A stretch of 37,227 nucleotides of DNA from Deltaproteobacteria bacterium (GTDB taxonomy: Bacteria; Myxococcota_A; UBA9042; PHBI01): positions 1 to 37,227 of the forward strand of contig WYBB01000268.1 in the NCBI GenBank assembly GCA_011526585.1. Direction: 5' to 3'. Under the pieces are notes generated by a model, which was given only the letters and a program-made list of their open reading frames with translations, was not told the origin of the DNA and did no database searches. Each line of letters begins with the position of its first letter. The first letter of the stretch is position 1. Made by a program: the position numbers and the translations under genes. Below are positions 18,892-25,970 of the stretch, in pieces.

Positions 18892-19275
18892 ATGGCACCA
18901 ACCCACGAGATCGAGGTCTTCTACGACGGACTCTGCCCGCTTTGCACCCGCGAGATCGGGTTCCTGCGTCGCCGCGACAAGAAGTGGCGGATCCGCTTCA
19001 CCGACATCGCCGCGTCCGACTTCGACGCGAGCGCGCTCGGCATCCCCCACGCGGAGTTCATGGACCAGATCCACGGCCGCCTGCCCGACGGCCGCTGGGT
19101 CAAGGGCGTCGAGGTCTTCCGCCGCCTCTACGGAGCCGTCGGCCTCGGCTGGCTCCTCGCGCCGACACGCGTGCCGGGCCTCAAGCAGCTCGCCGACCTC
19201 GTCTACCGCCGCTGGGCGAAGAACCGCCTGCGCCTCACCGGACGCTGCGACCCGGCCGGCTGCGAGCTGAACTGA
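18892..19275 (+). CDS. DCC-family (DUF393) thiol-disulfide oxidoreductase-like protein
   Basis: 127 residues. It begins VFYDGLCPLC, the hallmark of the DCC family, with Cys15 and Cys18 forming a thioredoxin-like CxxC. FTDIAASDFDASALGI and a WVKGVEVFRRLY segment follow, as in other members. The family is predicted to carry out thiol-disulfide exchange, but its substrates are unknown. GGAGG lies 5 bases before the chosen ATG. The gene stands alone between a divergent flavoprotein gene and a convergent lipoprotein gene (9-bp gap). Confidence 0.88.
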   Translation: MAPTHEIEVFYDGLCPLCTREIGFLRRRDKKWRIRFTDIAASDFDASALGIPHAEFMDQIHGRLPDGRWVKGVEVFRRLYGAVGLGWLLAPTRVPGLKQLADLVYRRWAKNRLRLTGRCDPAGCELN

Positions 19276-19284
19276 ACCGCCTGA

Positions 19285-19851
19285 TCAGTTCACGGCGGAG
19301 CACTGCACGACTTCCCACGCGCAGCTCCCGTCGGTCTTCTTCTGGCAGACGCCGGTCGGGCCGGCGACGGTCTCGCCGTCGGGGCAGACCCAGTTGGGCA
19401 GCATCGGCGCGGGGCCGCAGTCGAGGTCGGGGCAGATCTCGGCGCCGGCCGGGCACTTCTTGATCTCCCACTGGCAGCTGTTGCCCTTCTTCAGGCAGCG
19501 GCCGGTCGGTCCCGAGATCGTGCGGTCGTCGGTGCAGAGGTAGTTGGGCACCGTCGACGGCGCGCCGCAGTCCTCGAACTCGCACTCGGGCGTCTCCGGG
19601 CAGGACACGACCTTCCACGCGCACTCGCTGCCGTGTGCGACGCACTCGCCGGTCGGGCCCGAGACGGTCACGCCGTCGGGGCAGAGCACCTGATCGCCGT
19701 CGGGGAAGCCGCCGCAGTCCCAGGGCTCGCAGGCGTCGGTGGCGATCGGCGGCACCGGCTGATCGTTGCTCGTGTCGTTGGGCGGCTTGCAGCCGAGCAC
19801 GACGAGCGAGACCAGGACCGACGCCGAGGCGATGGAGAGCGTGCTGCGCAT
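19285..19851 (-). CDS. Cys-rich lipoprotein with three GPTG-x-C repeats
   Basis: 188 residues. It has a lipoprotein signal with lipobox VLGC (Cys21), then a short Pro/Asp linker and three tandem modules of about 45 residues. Each module has the order Cys, DCG, a Pro/Asp-rich stretch, a Cys-Pro/Thr-Asp segment, (S/A)GPTGxC, then CxWExxxCP. The regular cysteines suggest small disulfide-bonded folds at the cell surface. Similar repeats are, from memory, widespread in secreted proteins of Polyangiales; I know no function. ATG 19851 has GGAGG 6 bases upstream. A TGACGC-AGC-GCGTCA palindrome lies about 41-55 bases upstream. Confidence 0.85.
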   Translation of the reverse strand: MRSTLSIASASVLVSLVVLGCKPPNDTSNDQPVPPIATDACEPWDCGGFPDGDQVLCPDGVTVSGPTGECVAHGSECAWKVVSCPETPECEFEDCGAPSTVPNYLCTDDRTISGPTGRCLKKGNSCQWEIKKCPAGAEICPDLDCGPAPMLPNWVCPDGETVAGPTGVCQKKTDGSCAWEVVQCSAVN

Positions 19852-19891
19852 GAGGGACCTCCGCTTGTGGCGGCGGCCTTGTCCCCCATCA

Positions 19892-19906
19892 TGACGCAGC
19901 GCGTCA
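19892..19906. promoter_or_regulatory. Palindrome upstream of the Cys-rich lipoprotein gene
   Basis: TGACGC and GCGTCA are perfect 6-bp arms around AGC. On the minus strand the right-hand arm overlaps a TTGACG that could act as a -35. No good -10 follows at the right distance, so I offer it only as a possible operator. Confidence 0.3.
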
Positions 19907-19936
19907 AGACCCTGGTCGGAATTATCTCCAGAAATA

Positions 19937-19951
19937 GCGAATCGCGTTCGC
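19937..19951 (-). terminator. Possible weak terminator after the HEPN gene
   Basis: Just past the stop of the HEPN gene, GCGAA and TTCGC form a 5-bp stem around CGCGA, followed on the minus strand by TATTTC. The stem is short and the T-run is interrupted. Confidence 0.35.
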
Positions 19952-19954
19952 AAT

Positions 19955-20467
19955 TCAGCGGCCCTGGGTCTCCAGCGCCTCCACCCAGGTCGCGAGCCTG
20001 GCGATGAAGTCGCGCAGATCCCGCTCGAACAGCGTCTCCACGTCGCGGCCGCCCGCGAGCAGGGTCGCCATCGGCGCCCGCTCGAGGTCGAACACGTAGA
20101 GGTTGCGGAAGCGGTGGCGAAAGGCCAGGTACGCATCCATCGCGCGCGCGCTCTCGACGCTCAGGACGGCCGGCCGGATGCCGCCGATCGCGAGCGTCAT
20201 CGTCGTGAGCAGATCGCGATGCCACGCCTCACCGCTCGGCATGCCGCCCAGCGTGGAGGCGATCCGCCGGAGCGCCTTCTCCATGCCCGTGTAGAACGAC
20301 TCGATCAGCGCGGCGGCGCCGTACACGACCAGCGTCGTGCTCCCGGGATCGGCGACAGCCGCGCGGGCCGCGTCGAACTCGTCGACCACCCGTCGGATCC
20401 GCGCCATCTCACCCTCGAGCTCGGCGATGAGAAGGCGCAGCTGATCCGGTCGCGCCTCAACGCTCAT
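19955..20467 (-). CDS. HepT-like HEPN ribonuclease toxin
   Basis: 170 residues, all helical. The family features are IESFYTGMEKALRRIA, GEAWHRDLLTTM and the catalytic segment RHRFRNLYVFDLE (117-129). In HepT toxins the HEPN active site is Rx4-6H followed by a Tyr that the partner MNT protein modifies with AMP. Here the His position reads Asn122 while Tyr124 is kept. The gene starts inside the end of the MNT gene (11-bp overlap), as in two-gene toxin-antitoxin operons. By family knowledge the toxin cuts RNA and the MNT partner silences it by AMPylation. Whether this Asn variant still cuts RNA is unknown. Confidence 0.82.
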   Translation of the reverse strand: MSVEARPDQLRLLIAELEGEMARIRRVVDEFDAARAAVADPGSTTLVVYGAAALIESFYTGMEKALRRIASTLGGMPSGEAWHRDLLTTMTLAIGGIRPAVLSVESARAMDAYLAFRHRFRNLYVFDLERAPMATLLAGGRDVETLFERDLRDFIARLATWVEALETQGR

Positions 20468-20825
20468 CGAGCGCGACCCCCTCGGCGACCGCCCGCGCCG
20501 CGATCGCCTCGCCAGCCCACTCGGCCCGGATCACGTCGACCTCGGCGTCGCGGATCTCCTCGCGCACCGCGGCGACCGCCGCGAGCCAGTCGCGCTCGTC
20601 GAGCCCCTCGACCCAGAGGTCGACGTCGCTGCCGGGCCGCGCCGTGCCACGCGCCAGACTTCCGATGAGCAGGACCCGCCTCACACCTGGCATCGACATC
20701 AGTCGCCGCGCTGCGTGGCCGGCCTCCTCCATGCGCGTCTTACGCCACCGAGAAGCGGCATGCTCGCTCCGGCGCTGACGCTCACGCCATGCCTCGATGA
20801 AGGACTGGTCCGACGTGGCCGACAT
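20457..20825 (-). CDS. MNT-type nucleotidyltransferase antitoxin
   Basis: 122 residues of minimal nucleotidyltransferase fold. The metal site is GSLARG (55-60) with SDVDL (66-70), and D97 in AEVDVIR is the likely third acid. Residues 10-48 are a charged helical leader. Members paired with HEPN proteins act as antitoxins that AMPylate the toxin. It precedes and overlaps the HEPN gene. ATG 20825 is the first sensible start; the ribosome site is poor (AGG close to the ATG). Only 23 bases separate it from the divergent Uma2-like frame, which leaves little room for two promoters. Confidence 0.85.
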   Translation of the reverse strand: MSATSDQSFIEAWRERQRRSEHAASRWRKTRMEEAGHAARRLMSMPGVRRVLLIGSLARGTARPGSDVDLWVEGLDERDWLAAVAAVREEIRDAEVDVIRAEWAGEAIAARAVAEGVALDER

Positions 20826-20848
20826 GTCCTGACGATAAGCCGCTTCGA

Positions 20849-21472
20849 TTGCGCGCAGCAAGTGCGGTGCGCCGTCGCCGTCGCCTCTACGACGGCGCGA
20901 CGAGCGATGCGGCGAACGCCGTCGGCGTGCCGGACAAGCCCGGCTGGGTGCGCGGCACACCGCCGCTCGCCGTCGAGTACGCGAGCGTCGGCCAGGAGGA
21001 GGAGCCGCTCCAGAAAAAGATCGGCGACCTCCTCGAGGCCGGTACGCGCTGGGTCTGGGTCGTGCGCCTCAGCGGGCCGAGGCGCGTCGAGGTCTACGAG
21101 CAGGGCCAACCGGTGCGCGTCCTGGGGACCGGCGACGTGTCGCTGGCACCTGGGGTCCTGCGCAAGCCCATCCCGGTGGAAGCGCTCTACGATCGCGAGG
21201 TCGCGCACGAACGAGCGCTCGAGAACCTGCTCGAACGGCTCGGCTACCACAGCCTCGACGATGTCCGCGGAGAGGGCCGCGAAGAGGGCCGCGAAGAAGG
21301 CGAGCGCGCCGAACGCCTCGCCATCGTGCTCGAGATCCTGAGCGAGCGCTTCGGCGCTCTGCCGGAAACGCACCGCGACGCGCTCGCCCGGAGCGATCTC
21401 GCGACCCTGCGCGCGCTCTCCCGGCGCGCCTTGCGGGCCGCGACGCTCGACGAGGTCTTCCCGACGGAGTGA
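20849..21472 (+). CDS. Uma2-family (PD-(D/E)xK) endonuclease-like protein, possibly 5'-truncated
   Basis: 207 residues. The core VPDKPGWVRGTPPLAVEYAS, LQKKIGDLLEAGTRWVWVV and GPRRVEVYE matches the C-terminal half of Uma2 restriction-endonuclease-like proteins, with the likely acids D29 and E43 and Lys56/57 kept. The C-terminal part repeats GEGREEGREEGERAE and then forms helices. The N-terminal half usual in Uma2 is missing. The best start I can offer is TTG 20849 (GTG 20867 is also possible), without a clear ribosome site, and the divergent antitoxin gene begins 24 bases away. So the 5' part may have been removed when the MNT/HEPN pair arrived, or this may be a naturally short branch. Function unknown. 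Confidence 0.65.
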   Translation: MRAASAVRRRRRLYDGATSDAANAVGVPDKPGWVRGTPPLAVEYASVGQEEEPLQKKIGDLLEAGTRWVWVVRLSGPRRVEVYEQGQPVRVLGTGDVSLAPGVLRKPIPVEALYDREVAHERALENLLERLGYHSLDDVRGEGREEGREEGERAERLAIVLEILSERFGALPETHRDALARSDLATLRALSRRALRAATLDEVFPTE

Positions 21473-21500
21473 CCCTTCGATCGTCGCCGTCGGCGTCTCC

Positions 21501-23042
21501 TCAGGACGAGGTGACGAGCGCGCGCGCGGCCATGACGCCAGGGCCGGCGGTGAGCCCGCCGCCGGGGTGCGAGCTGCCGCCGCCGATCCACAGCCCGTCG
21601 ATCGGCGTGCGGTAGCGACCGGCGACGATCGAAGGTCGGAACGAGAGCAGCTGATCGGGCGCGTGCTCGCCGTGCAGGAGGTGGCCGCCGCTCAGGCCGA
21701 AGCGCGCCTCGAGATCGACCGGCGTGAGCAGCACCTGGGCCGTGATCGCCTCGCGAGTGCCCGGGCAGACCCGCTCGAGCTCGGCGACGATCGCGTCGAG
21801 GCAGCTCGCGCGCGCCGCCTCGGTCCAGCCGCCCTCGAGGTCGTAGGGCACCGCGGTGGCGCGCACCACCGCGACGTGATGCCCGGCGGGCGCGAGGCCC
21901 GACCCGGAGCTCGAACCGCCGAGCGACGGCACGCGGACCGTCAGCACGGGCGGCGTCGCGAAGCGGCGGTACTTCGCGTGATCGAAGGCGCGCTCGATCC
22001 GATCGAGGCTCGCCCCGGTGCGCAGCGCCGAGACCGTCGTGCCCGCCCGCGTCACGAGCGGCCGCGAGAGCCCCAAGAGCGCGATCCCCGTGATGCCGCG
22101 CATGCGGTAGACGCGCGCCGCATCCGCCAGCGCGAGCGGCACGTGCGGCGGGCCGATGAGCTCGAGGAAGGTCTGCTTCGGATCGAGGGTCGAGATCACG
22201 TCGTGCCCCTCGAGCTCCTCGCCCGAGGCGAGGCGCACACCGCGGACCCCATCCTTGTCGCAGAGGATGCGCGAGACCCGCGCGCCGGTCCTGAAGGTCA
22301 CGCCGTGACGTCGCCCGGTCGCCTCCAGCGCCTCGATGAGGGCCGGCGCGCCGCCGACGATCTCGCCGGCCTCACCGGTCGCCATGACCTCGCGCATGAT
22401 GAGCAAGAGCGCCGTGTGCGCCGACCAGGGCCCGGTGAAGGCGCCCTCGAGCGCGCCGTGCGCCAGCGCCGCGCGCAGGGACTCACGCGGCAGGAGGTCG
22501 CGCATGAGGTCGGCCACGCACATCGGCGCGAGCCGCACGAGCTCCATCATCGTCTTCTTGCCGAGCTTGCGCACCGACCACGCCGCGCGACCGAGCGTCC
22601 AGACCGAGTCGGTGACCGACAGCGGCGCGCGATCGATCACGCCCAGGAGCGCCGGGCGCAGGCGCTCGATCAGCTCGCGGTAGCGCGCCCAGGCCGCCTT
22701 GTCGGCCGCGTCGACCGCGCCCGAGAGCCCGTCGGCCCGGTCGGGCTCGAGCACGAGCTCCTCGCCCTCGTCGCCGCACGCGACGAACGCCGTGCGCGGC
22801 TTGCGCGCGAGCTTGATGTCCAGTGCCTCGAGCGCAAACGGCCTGACCAGCGCGGTGTCCTCGTAGAGGCCCGGCGCGCGATAGCCCGGCGCGAGCTCGA
22901 AGCTCGCCGCGAGCCCGCCGAGCGCGTCGGCGGCCTCGAGCACGACGACCTTGCGCCCGGCCTTGGCGAGATAGGCCGCGGCCGCGAGCCCGTTGTGCCC
23001 GCCACCGATGACGATCACCCGATCCGATGCGGCGCGCTTCAC
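21501..23042 (-). CDS. COG1233 FAD-dependent oxidoreductase (phytoene-desaturase-like), third gene of cluster
   Basis: 513 residues. The FAD dinucleotide-binding motif is VIVIGGGHNGLAAAAYLA (GGGHNG at 13-18) with VVLEAADALGG, and the C-terminal FAD segment is GLWIGGGSSHPGGGLTAGPG. It belongs to the amine-oxidase/phytoene-desaturase superfamily, but no carotenoid genes are nearby. It is a diverged paralogue of the next gene upstream. The GTG start (23042) overlaps that gene's stop (GTGA), so translation is coupled and the two proteins may form a heterodimer. No transit or signal sequence. The reaction is unknown. It is convergent with the Uma2-like gene. Confidence 0.85.
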   Translation of the reverse strand: MKRAASDRVIVIGGGHNGLAAAAYLAKAGRKVVVLEAADALGGLAASFELAPGYRAPGLYEDTALVRPFALEALDIKLARKPRTAFVACGDEGEELVLEPDRADGLSGAVDAADKAAWARYRELIERLRPALLGVIDRAPLSVTDSVWTLGRAAWSVRKLGKKTMMELVRLAPMCVADLMRDLLPRESLRAALAHGALEGAFTGPWSAHTALLLIMREVMATGEAGEIVGGAPALIEALEATGRRHGVTFRTGARVSRILCDKDGVRGVRLASGEELEGHDVISTLDPKQTFLELIGPPHVPLALADAARVYRMRGITGIALLGLSRPLVTRAGTTVSALRTGASLDRIERAFDHAKYRRFATPPVLTVRVPSLGGSSSGSGLAPAGHHVAVVRATAVPYDLEGGWTEAARASCLDAIVAELERVCPGTREAITAQVLLTPVDLEARFGLSGGHLLHGEHAPDQLLSFRPSIVAGRYRTPIDGLWIGGGSSHPGGGLTAGPGVMAARALVTSS

Positions 23043-24646
23043 AGCACCCCCTCCTTGAGCATGCGCATGGCCGCGAGCTGCCCCGGCGCGCCCATGATCC
23101 CGCCGCCCGGGTGCGTGCCCGAACCGCACATCCACAGCGCCTCGACCGGCGTCTTGTAGCGCGCCCAGCCGGCGGCGGGGCGCAGGAAGAAGAGCTGCTC
23201 GAGCGAGAGCTCGCCGTGGAAGATGTTGCCCTCGGTCAGACCGAACTCCTGCTCGAGGTCCCAGGGCGTCAGCACCTGCGTGTGCAGGATGTGCTTTCGC
23301 AGATCGGGCATGTACTCCTCGAGCGTGTCGATGACGTCCTTGCCGAAGGCGTCGCGGTGCTCGGGCCACGAGCTCGGCCCGCTCTCGAGCTGGTAGGGCG
23401 CATACTGCACGAAGCACGACATGATGTGCTTGCCCGGCGGCGCCAGCGACGGGTCGGTGAGCGTCGGGAAGACGACGTTGATGTACGGGCGGCGTGACCA
23501 GCGTCCGTACTTGGCCTCGTCGTAGGCGCGCTCGAGGTAGGCGATCGAAGGCGCGATGGCGACGTCGCCGCGCAAGTGCAGCCCCGAGCCTTCGCCCTTC
23601 CACGGGCGGCAGGTGAAGTCGGGGATCGCGTCGAGCGCGACGTTGACCTTGCCCGAGCTGCCGCGCAGGCGATAGCGCCCGACCGCCTCGACGAGGTCCG
23701 TCGGCAGGTGCTCGGTGCCGACGAGACGCATGAAGGTGCGGTGCGGGTCGACGCCGGAGACGACGGTCTTCGCCGTGAGCTCGCGCCCGTCCTCGAGCAC
23801 GACGCCGGTCGCGCGGTTGCCCTTGAGCAGCACGCGCGCGACGCCGGCCGAGGTCTCGATCTCGGCGCCGTGCGCCTTGGCGGCGTTGGCGATCGCCAGG
23901 CTGATACCGCCGGTGCCGCCCTTGGAGAAGCCCCAGGCGCGGAAGGCCCCGTCGATCTCACCCATGTAATGATGCAGCAGCACGTAGGCGGTGCCGGGCG
24001 AGCGCACGCCGAGGTAGGTGCCGATGATGCCCGAGCAGGCCATCGGCGCCTTGAGCTGGTCGGACTCGAACCACTCGTCGAGGAAGTCCGCCGAGCTCAT
24101 CGTCATCATCTTGACGAAGCGCATGAGCTCGGCCTCGCTCATGCCGCGCATGCGGTCGGCCAGACCCTTCAGGCGCCCGAGCTCGAAGGGGTTCAGGCTC
24201 GTCGGATCGGGCGCGACCATGTCGATGATCGGCTTGACCCACTTCGACATGCGCCCCATCGCGCGGCCGAACTGGGGGTAGAGCTCGGCGTCCTTCTTGG
24301 AGAGGCGCGCGATCTCGCGGCGCGTCTTGTCGGCGTCGGGCCAGCGCACGAGGCCCGGGCCCTCGAGCTGCGGCGTGAAGCTGCACTCGAGCGGCAGGAT
24401 CTCGAGGCCGTGCTTGGCGAGATCGAGGTCGCGGATGATCTGCGGGCGCAGGAGCGAGACGACGTAGGAGCAGACCGAGTAGCGGAAGCCCGGGTAGACC
24501 TCCTCGGAGACCGCGGCGCCGCCGAGCACGTGGCGCTTCTCGAGCACCTTGACCCTGCGCCCGGCGCGCGCCAGGTAGGCCGCGCAGGTGAGGCCGTTGT
24601 GGCCGCCGCCGATGATGATCGCGTCGTAGTGGCTGGACGAGGGCAT
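23039..24646 (-). CDS. COG1233 FAD-dependent oxidoreductase (PYROXD2-like), second gene of cluster
   Basis: 535 residues with AIIIGGGHNGLTCAAYLARAG (GGGHNG at 13-18), VLEKRHVLGGAAVSEE and the closing ALWMCGSGTHPGGGIMGAPG. The sequence has the character of the PYROXD2 branch: LNPFELGRLKGL, and a substrate region with HHYMGEIDGAFRAWGFSKGG. It starts 3 bases after the GcvT-like gene and overlaps the third gene by 4 bases. It is likely soluble. The proximity to a folate-binding-type protein suggests oxidation of an N-methyl or amine compound rather than of a carotenoid; that is inference. Confidence 0.87.
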   Translation of the reverse strand: MPSSSHYDAIIIGGGHNGLTCAAYLARAGRRVKVLEKRHVLGGAAVSEEVYPGFRYSVCSYVVSLLRPQIIRDLDLAKHGLEILPLECSFTPQLEGPGLVRWPDADKTRREIARLSKKDAELYPQFGRAMGRMSKWVKPIIDMVAPDPTSLNPFELGRLKGLADRMRGMSEAELMRFVKMMTMSSADFLDEWFESDQLKAPMACSGIIGTYLGVRSPGTAYVLLHHYMGEIDGAFRAWGFSKGGTGGISLAIANAAKAHGAEIETSAGVARVLLKGNRATGVVLEDGRELTAKTVVSGVDPHRTFMRLVGTEHLPTDLVEAVGRYRLRGSSGKVNVALDAIPDFTCRPWKGEGSGLHLRGDVAIAPSIAYLERAYDEAKYGRWSRRPYINVVFPTLTDPSLAPPGKHIMSCFVQYAPYQLESGPSSWPEHRDAFGKDVIDTLEEYMPDLRKHILHTQVLTPWDLEQEFGLTEGNIFHGELSLEQLFFLRPAAGWARYKTPVEALWMCGSGTHPGGGIMGAPGQLAAMRMLKEGVL

Positions 24647-24649
24647 GGC

Positions 24650-25846
24650 TCAGAGCCTCTTTCGCGGCGGGTCGAAGAACGGCAGCGGCGTGATGGTGCA
24701 CGGCACGCGCGTGCGCTCCCAGTCGGCGAGGAGCTCGATGTCGAGCTCGCCGCCGGGCGAGGCGACCTCGGACAAGACCGAGGCGAGCGCGAGGTTCTTC
24801 TTGAGCGTCGGCGACCACGCGCCCGAGCTGGCGTAGCCGACCTGGCGCATGCCGCGGTAGAGCGGGATGCGCTGGCGCCAGGCGGCGGTCGGGATGGCGG
24901 GCGGCAGGTCGTGCTTGTCGAAGGCGCGCTCGAGCGCCTCCCAGTCGATGACCAGGCCGACGAAGCGCCAGCGCGAGCCAAGGCGCTTCTCGGTGAGCAG
25001 CGCGCGCTGGCCGATGAAGGGATCGCGATCGAGGTCGACCGTCCAGTCGAGGCCGATCTCGAAGGGGCTCGACTTCGACGCCGGGTGCACGGTGTCGAAG
25101 GCCGAGTGGTAGTCGCAGCCCTGCAGGATGAAGCCCGCCTCGATGCGGCTGATGTCGAGCGCGTCGAGGCCGATCGGCCAGATGCCGTGGTCCCTGCCGC
25201 GCGCCATCAACAGGTCCCAGAGCGCCAGCGCGTGCTCGGGCGCGACCCAGAGCTCGTAGCCGAGATCGCCGGTGTAGCCGGTGCGGCTGATCGTGGCGGT
25301 GAACGGGGTCGGCGCGCTGAAGGTCGCGTCGGTCCAGCCGAAGAACTTGAGCGCCTCGAGATCGGCGTCGCAGCAGGCGGCGAGCACGGCGCGCGAGGTC
25401 GGCCCCTGCAGGGCGAGCGCGGCCAGGCGCTCGCTGAGGTCGATCACCTCGCACTCGAGGCCCGCGGCGTGGCGCGCGAACCAGAACCACGACGGCGAGG
25501 CCGAGGTGATGCGCCAGGTGTGCTTGCCCATGCGCCAGCAGGTGCCGTCGTCGAGGACCTTGCCGTCGTCGTCGCACCAGCAGAGGTAGGTGACGCGGCC
25601 GGTCTTGAGCTTGGAGACCGGACGCGACATGACGTAGTCGAGCAGGCGGCCGGCGTCCTTGCCACGCACCTCGTATTTGTAGAGCGGGCTCACGTCGAGG
25701 AGGCCCGCGCCCTGGCGGATGGCGTTGTACTCGCGCTCGGGGCTCTCGTCGTAGTGGCGCACCGCGTAATAGCCCGACCAGTGCTTCCAGAGCATGCTCT
25801 GGCAGAGCTCGGAGGTGCGCGCATGAAACGGGGTCGGTAGCGGCAT
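24650..25846 (-). CDS. GcvT-like aminomethyltransferase family protein, first gene of cluster
   Basis: 398 residues of the glycine-cleavage T-protein fold. The folate-binding domain shows NAIRQGAGLLDVSPLYKYEVRG, and VLDDGTCWRM places Asp99-Asp100 where T-proteins carry their catalytic Asp. ALQGPTSRAVL, RTGYTGDLGYELWV and LDALDISRIEAGFI follow, with the C-terminal barrel from about 290. It is not a standard gcvT: no gcvH or gcvP is nearby, and it leads an operon with two flavoproteins. Relatives include DMSP demethylase and the folate domains of dimethylglycine and sarcosine dehydrogenases. A methyl- or methylene-transfer to tetrahydrofolate is likely, substrate unknown. It may be translated from a leaderless mRNA. 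Confidence 0.88.
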   Translation of the reverse strand: MPLPTPFHARTSELCQSMLWKHWSGYYAVRHYDESPEREYNAIRQGAGLLDVSPLYKYEVRGKDAGRLLDYVMSRPVSKLKTGRVTYLCWCDDDGKVLDDGTCWRMGKHTWRITSASPSWFWFARHAAGLECEVIDLSERLAALALQGPTSRAVLAACCDADLEALKFFGWTDATFSAPTPFTATISRTGYTGDLGYELWVAPEHALALWDLLMARGRDHGIWPIGLDALDISRIEAGFILQGCDYHSAFDTVHPASKSSPFEIGLDWTVDLDRDPFIGQRALLTEKRLGSRWRFVGLVIDWEALERAFDKHDLPPAIPTAAWRQRIPLYRGMRQVGYASSGAWSPTLKKNLALASVLSEVASPGGELDIELLADWERTRVPCTITPLPFFDPPRKRL

Positions 25847-25853
25847 GGCCCGC

Positions 25854-25883
25854 GAGATAGCCGCGCGAGGGCGAAAGCGTCAA
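25854..25883 (-). promoter_or_regulatory. Promoter of the GcvT-like cluster, probably leaderless
   Basis: On the minus strand TTGACG (25883-25878), an 18-bp spacer and TATCTC (25859-25854) lie only 7 bases before the ATG at 25846. Transcription should begin at or next to the A of the start codon. No Shine-Dalgarno sequence is present. Confidence 0.5.
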
Positions 25884-25912
25884 TCGAATCAGTGCCGCCG
25901 CGGCGGCCAGGC

Positions 25913-25942
25913 TTGCCCCTCGGAGCTCGGCGGTGCTACACG
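25913..25942 (+). promoter_or_regulatory. Candidate promoter of the E2-like acyltransferase gene
   Basis: TTGCCC (25913-25918), an 18-bp spacer and TACACG (25937-25942) lie 28 bases before the ATG. The match is modest. It faces away from the promoter of the GcvT-like cluster. Confidence 0.3.
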
Positions 25943-25970
25943 CCAGCGGCGCGCGGCGCGGAGGTGGCTC

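Noticed and set aside
21501..24646. Calling the two flavoproteins carotenoid desaturases (crtI)
   Set aside because: Phytoene-desaturase-like folds are shared by many enzymes. No phytoene synthase or other carotenoid gene is present, and the GcvT-like partner points elsewhere.
24650..25846. Naming the GcvT-like gene gcvT (glycine cleavage)
   Set aside because: No gcvH, gcvP or lpd gene is near, the protein is diverged, and it is coupled to two flavoproteins.
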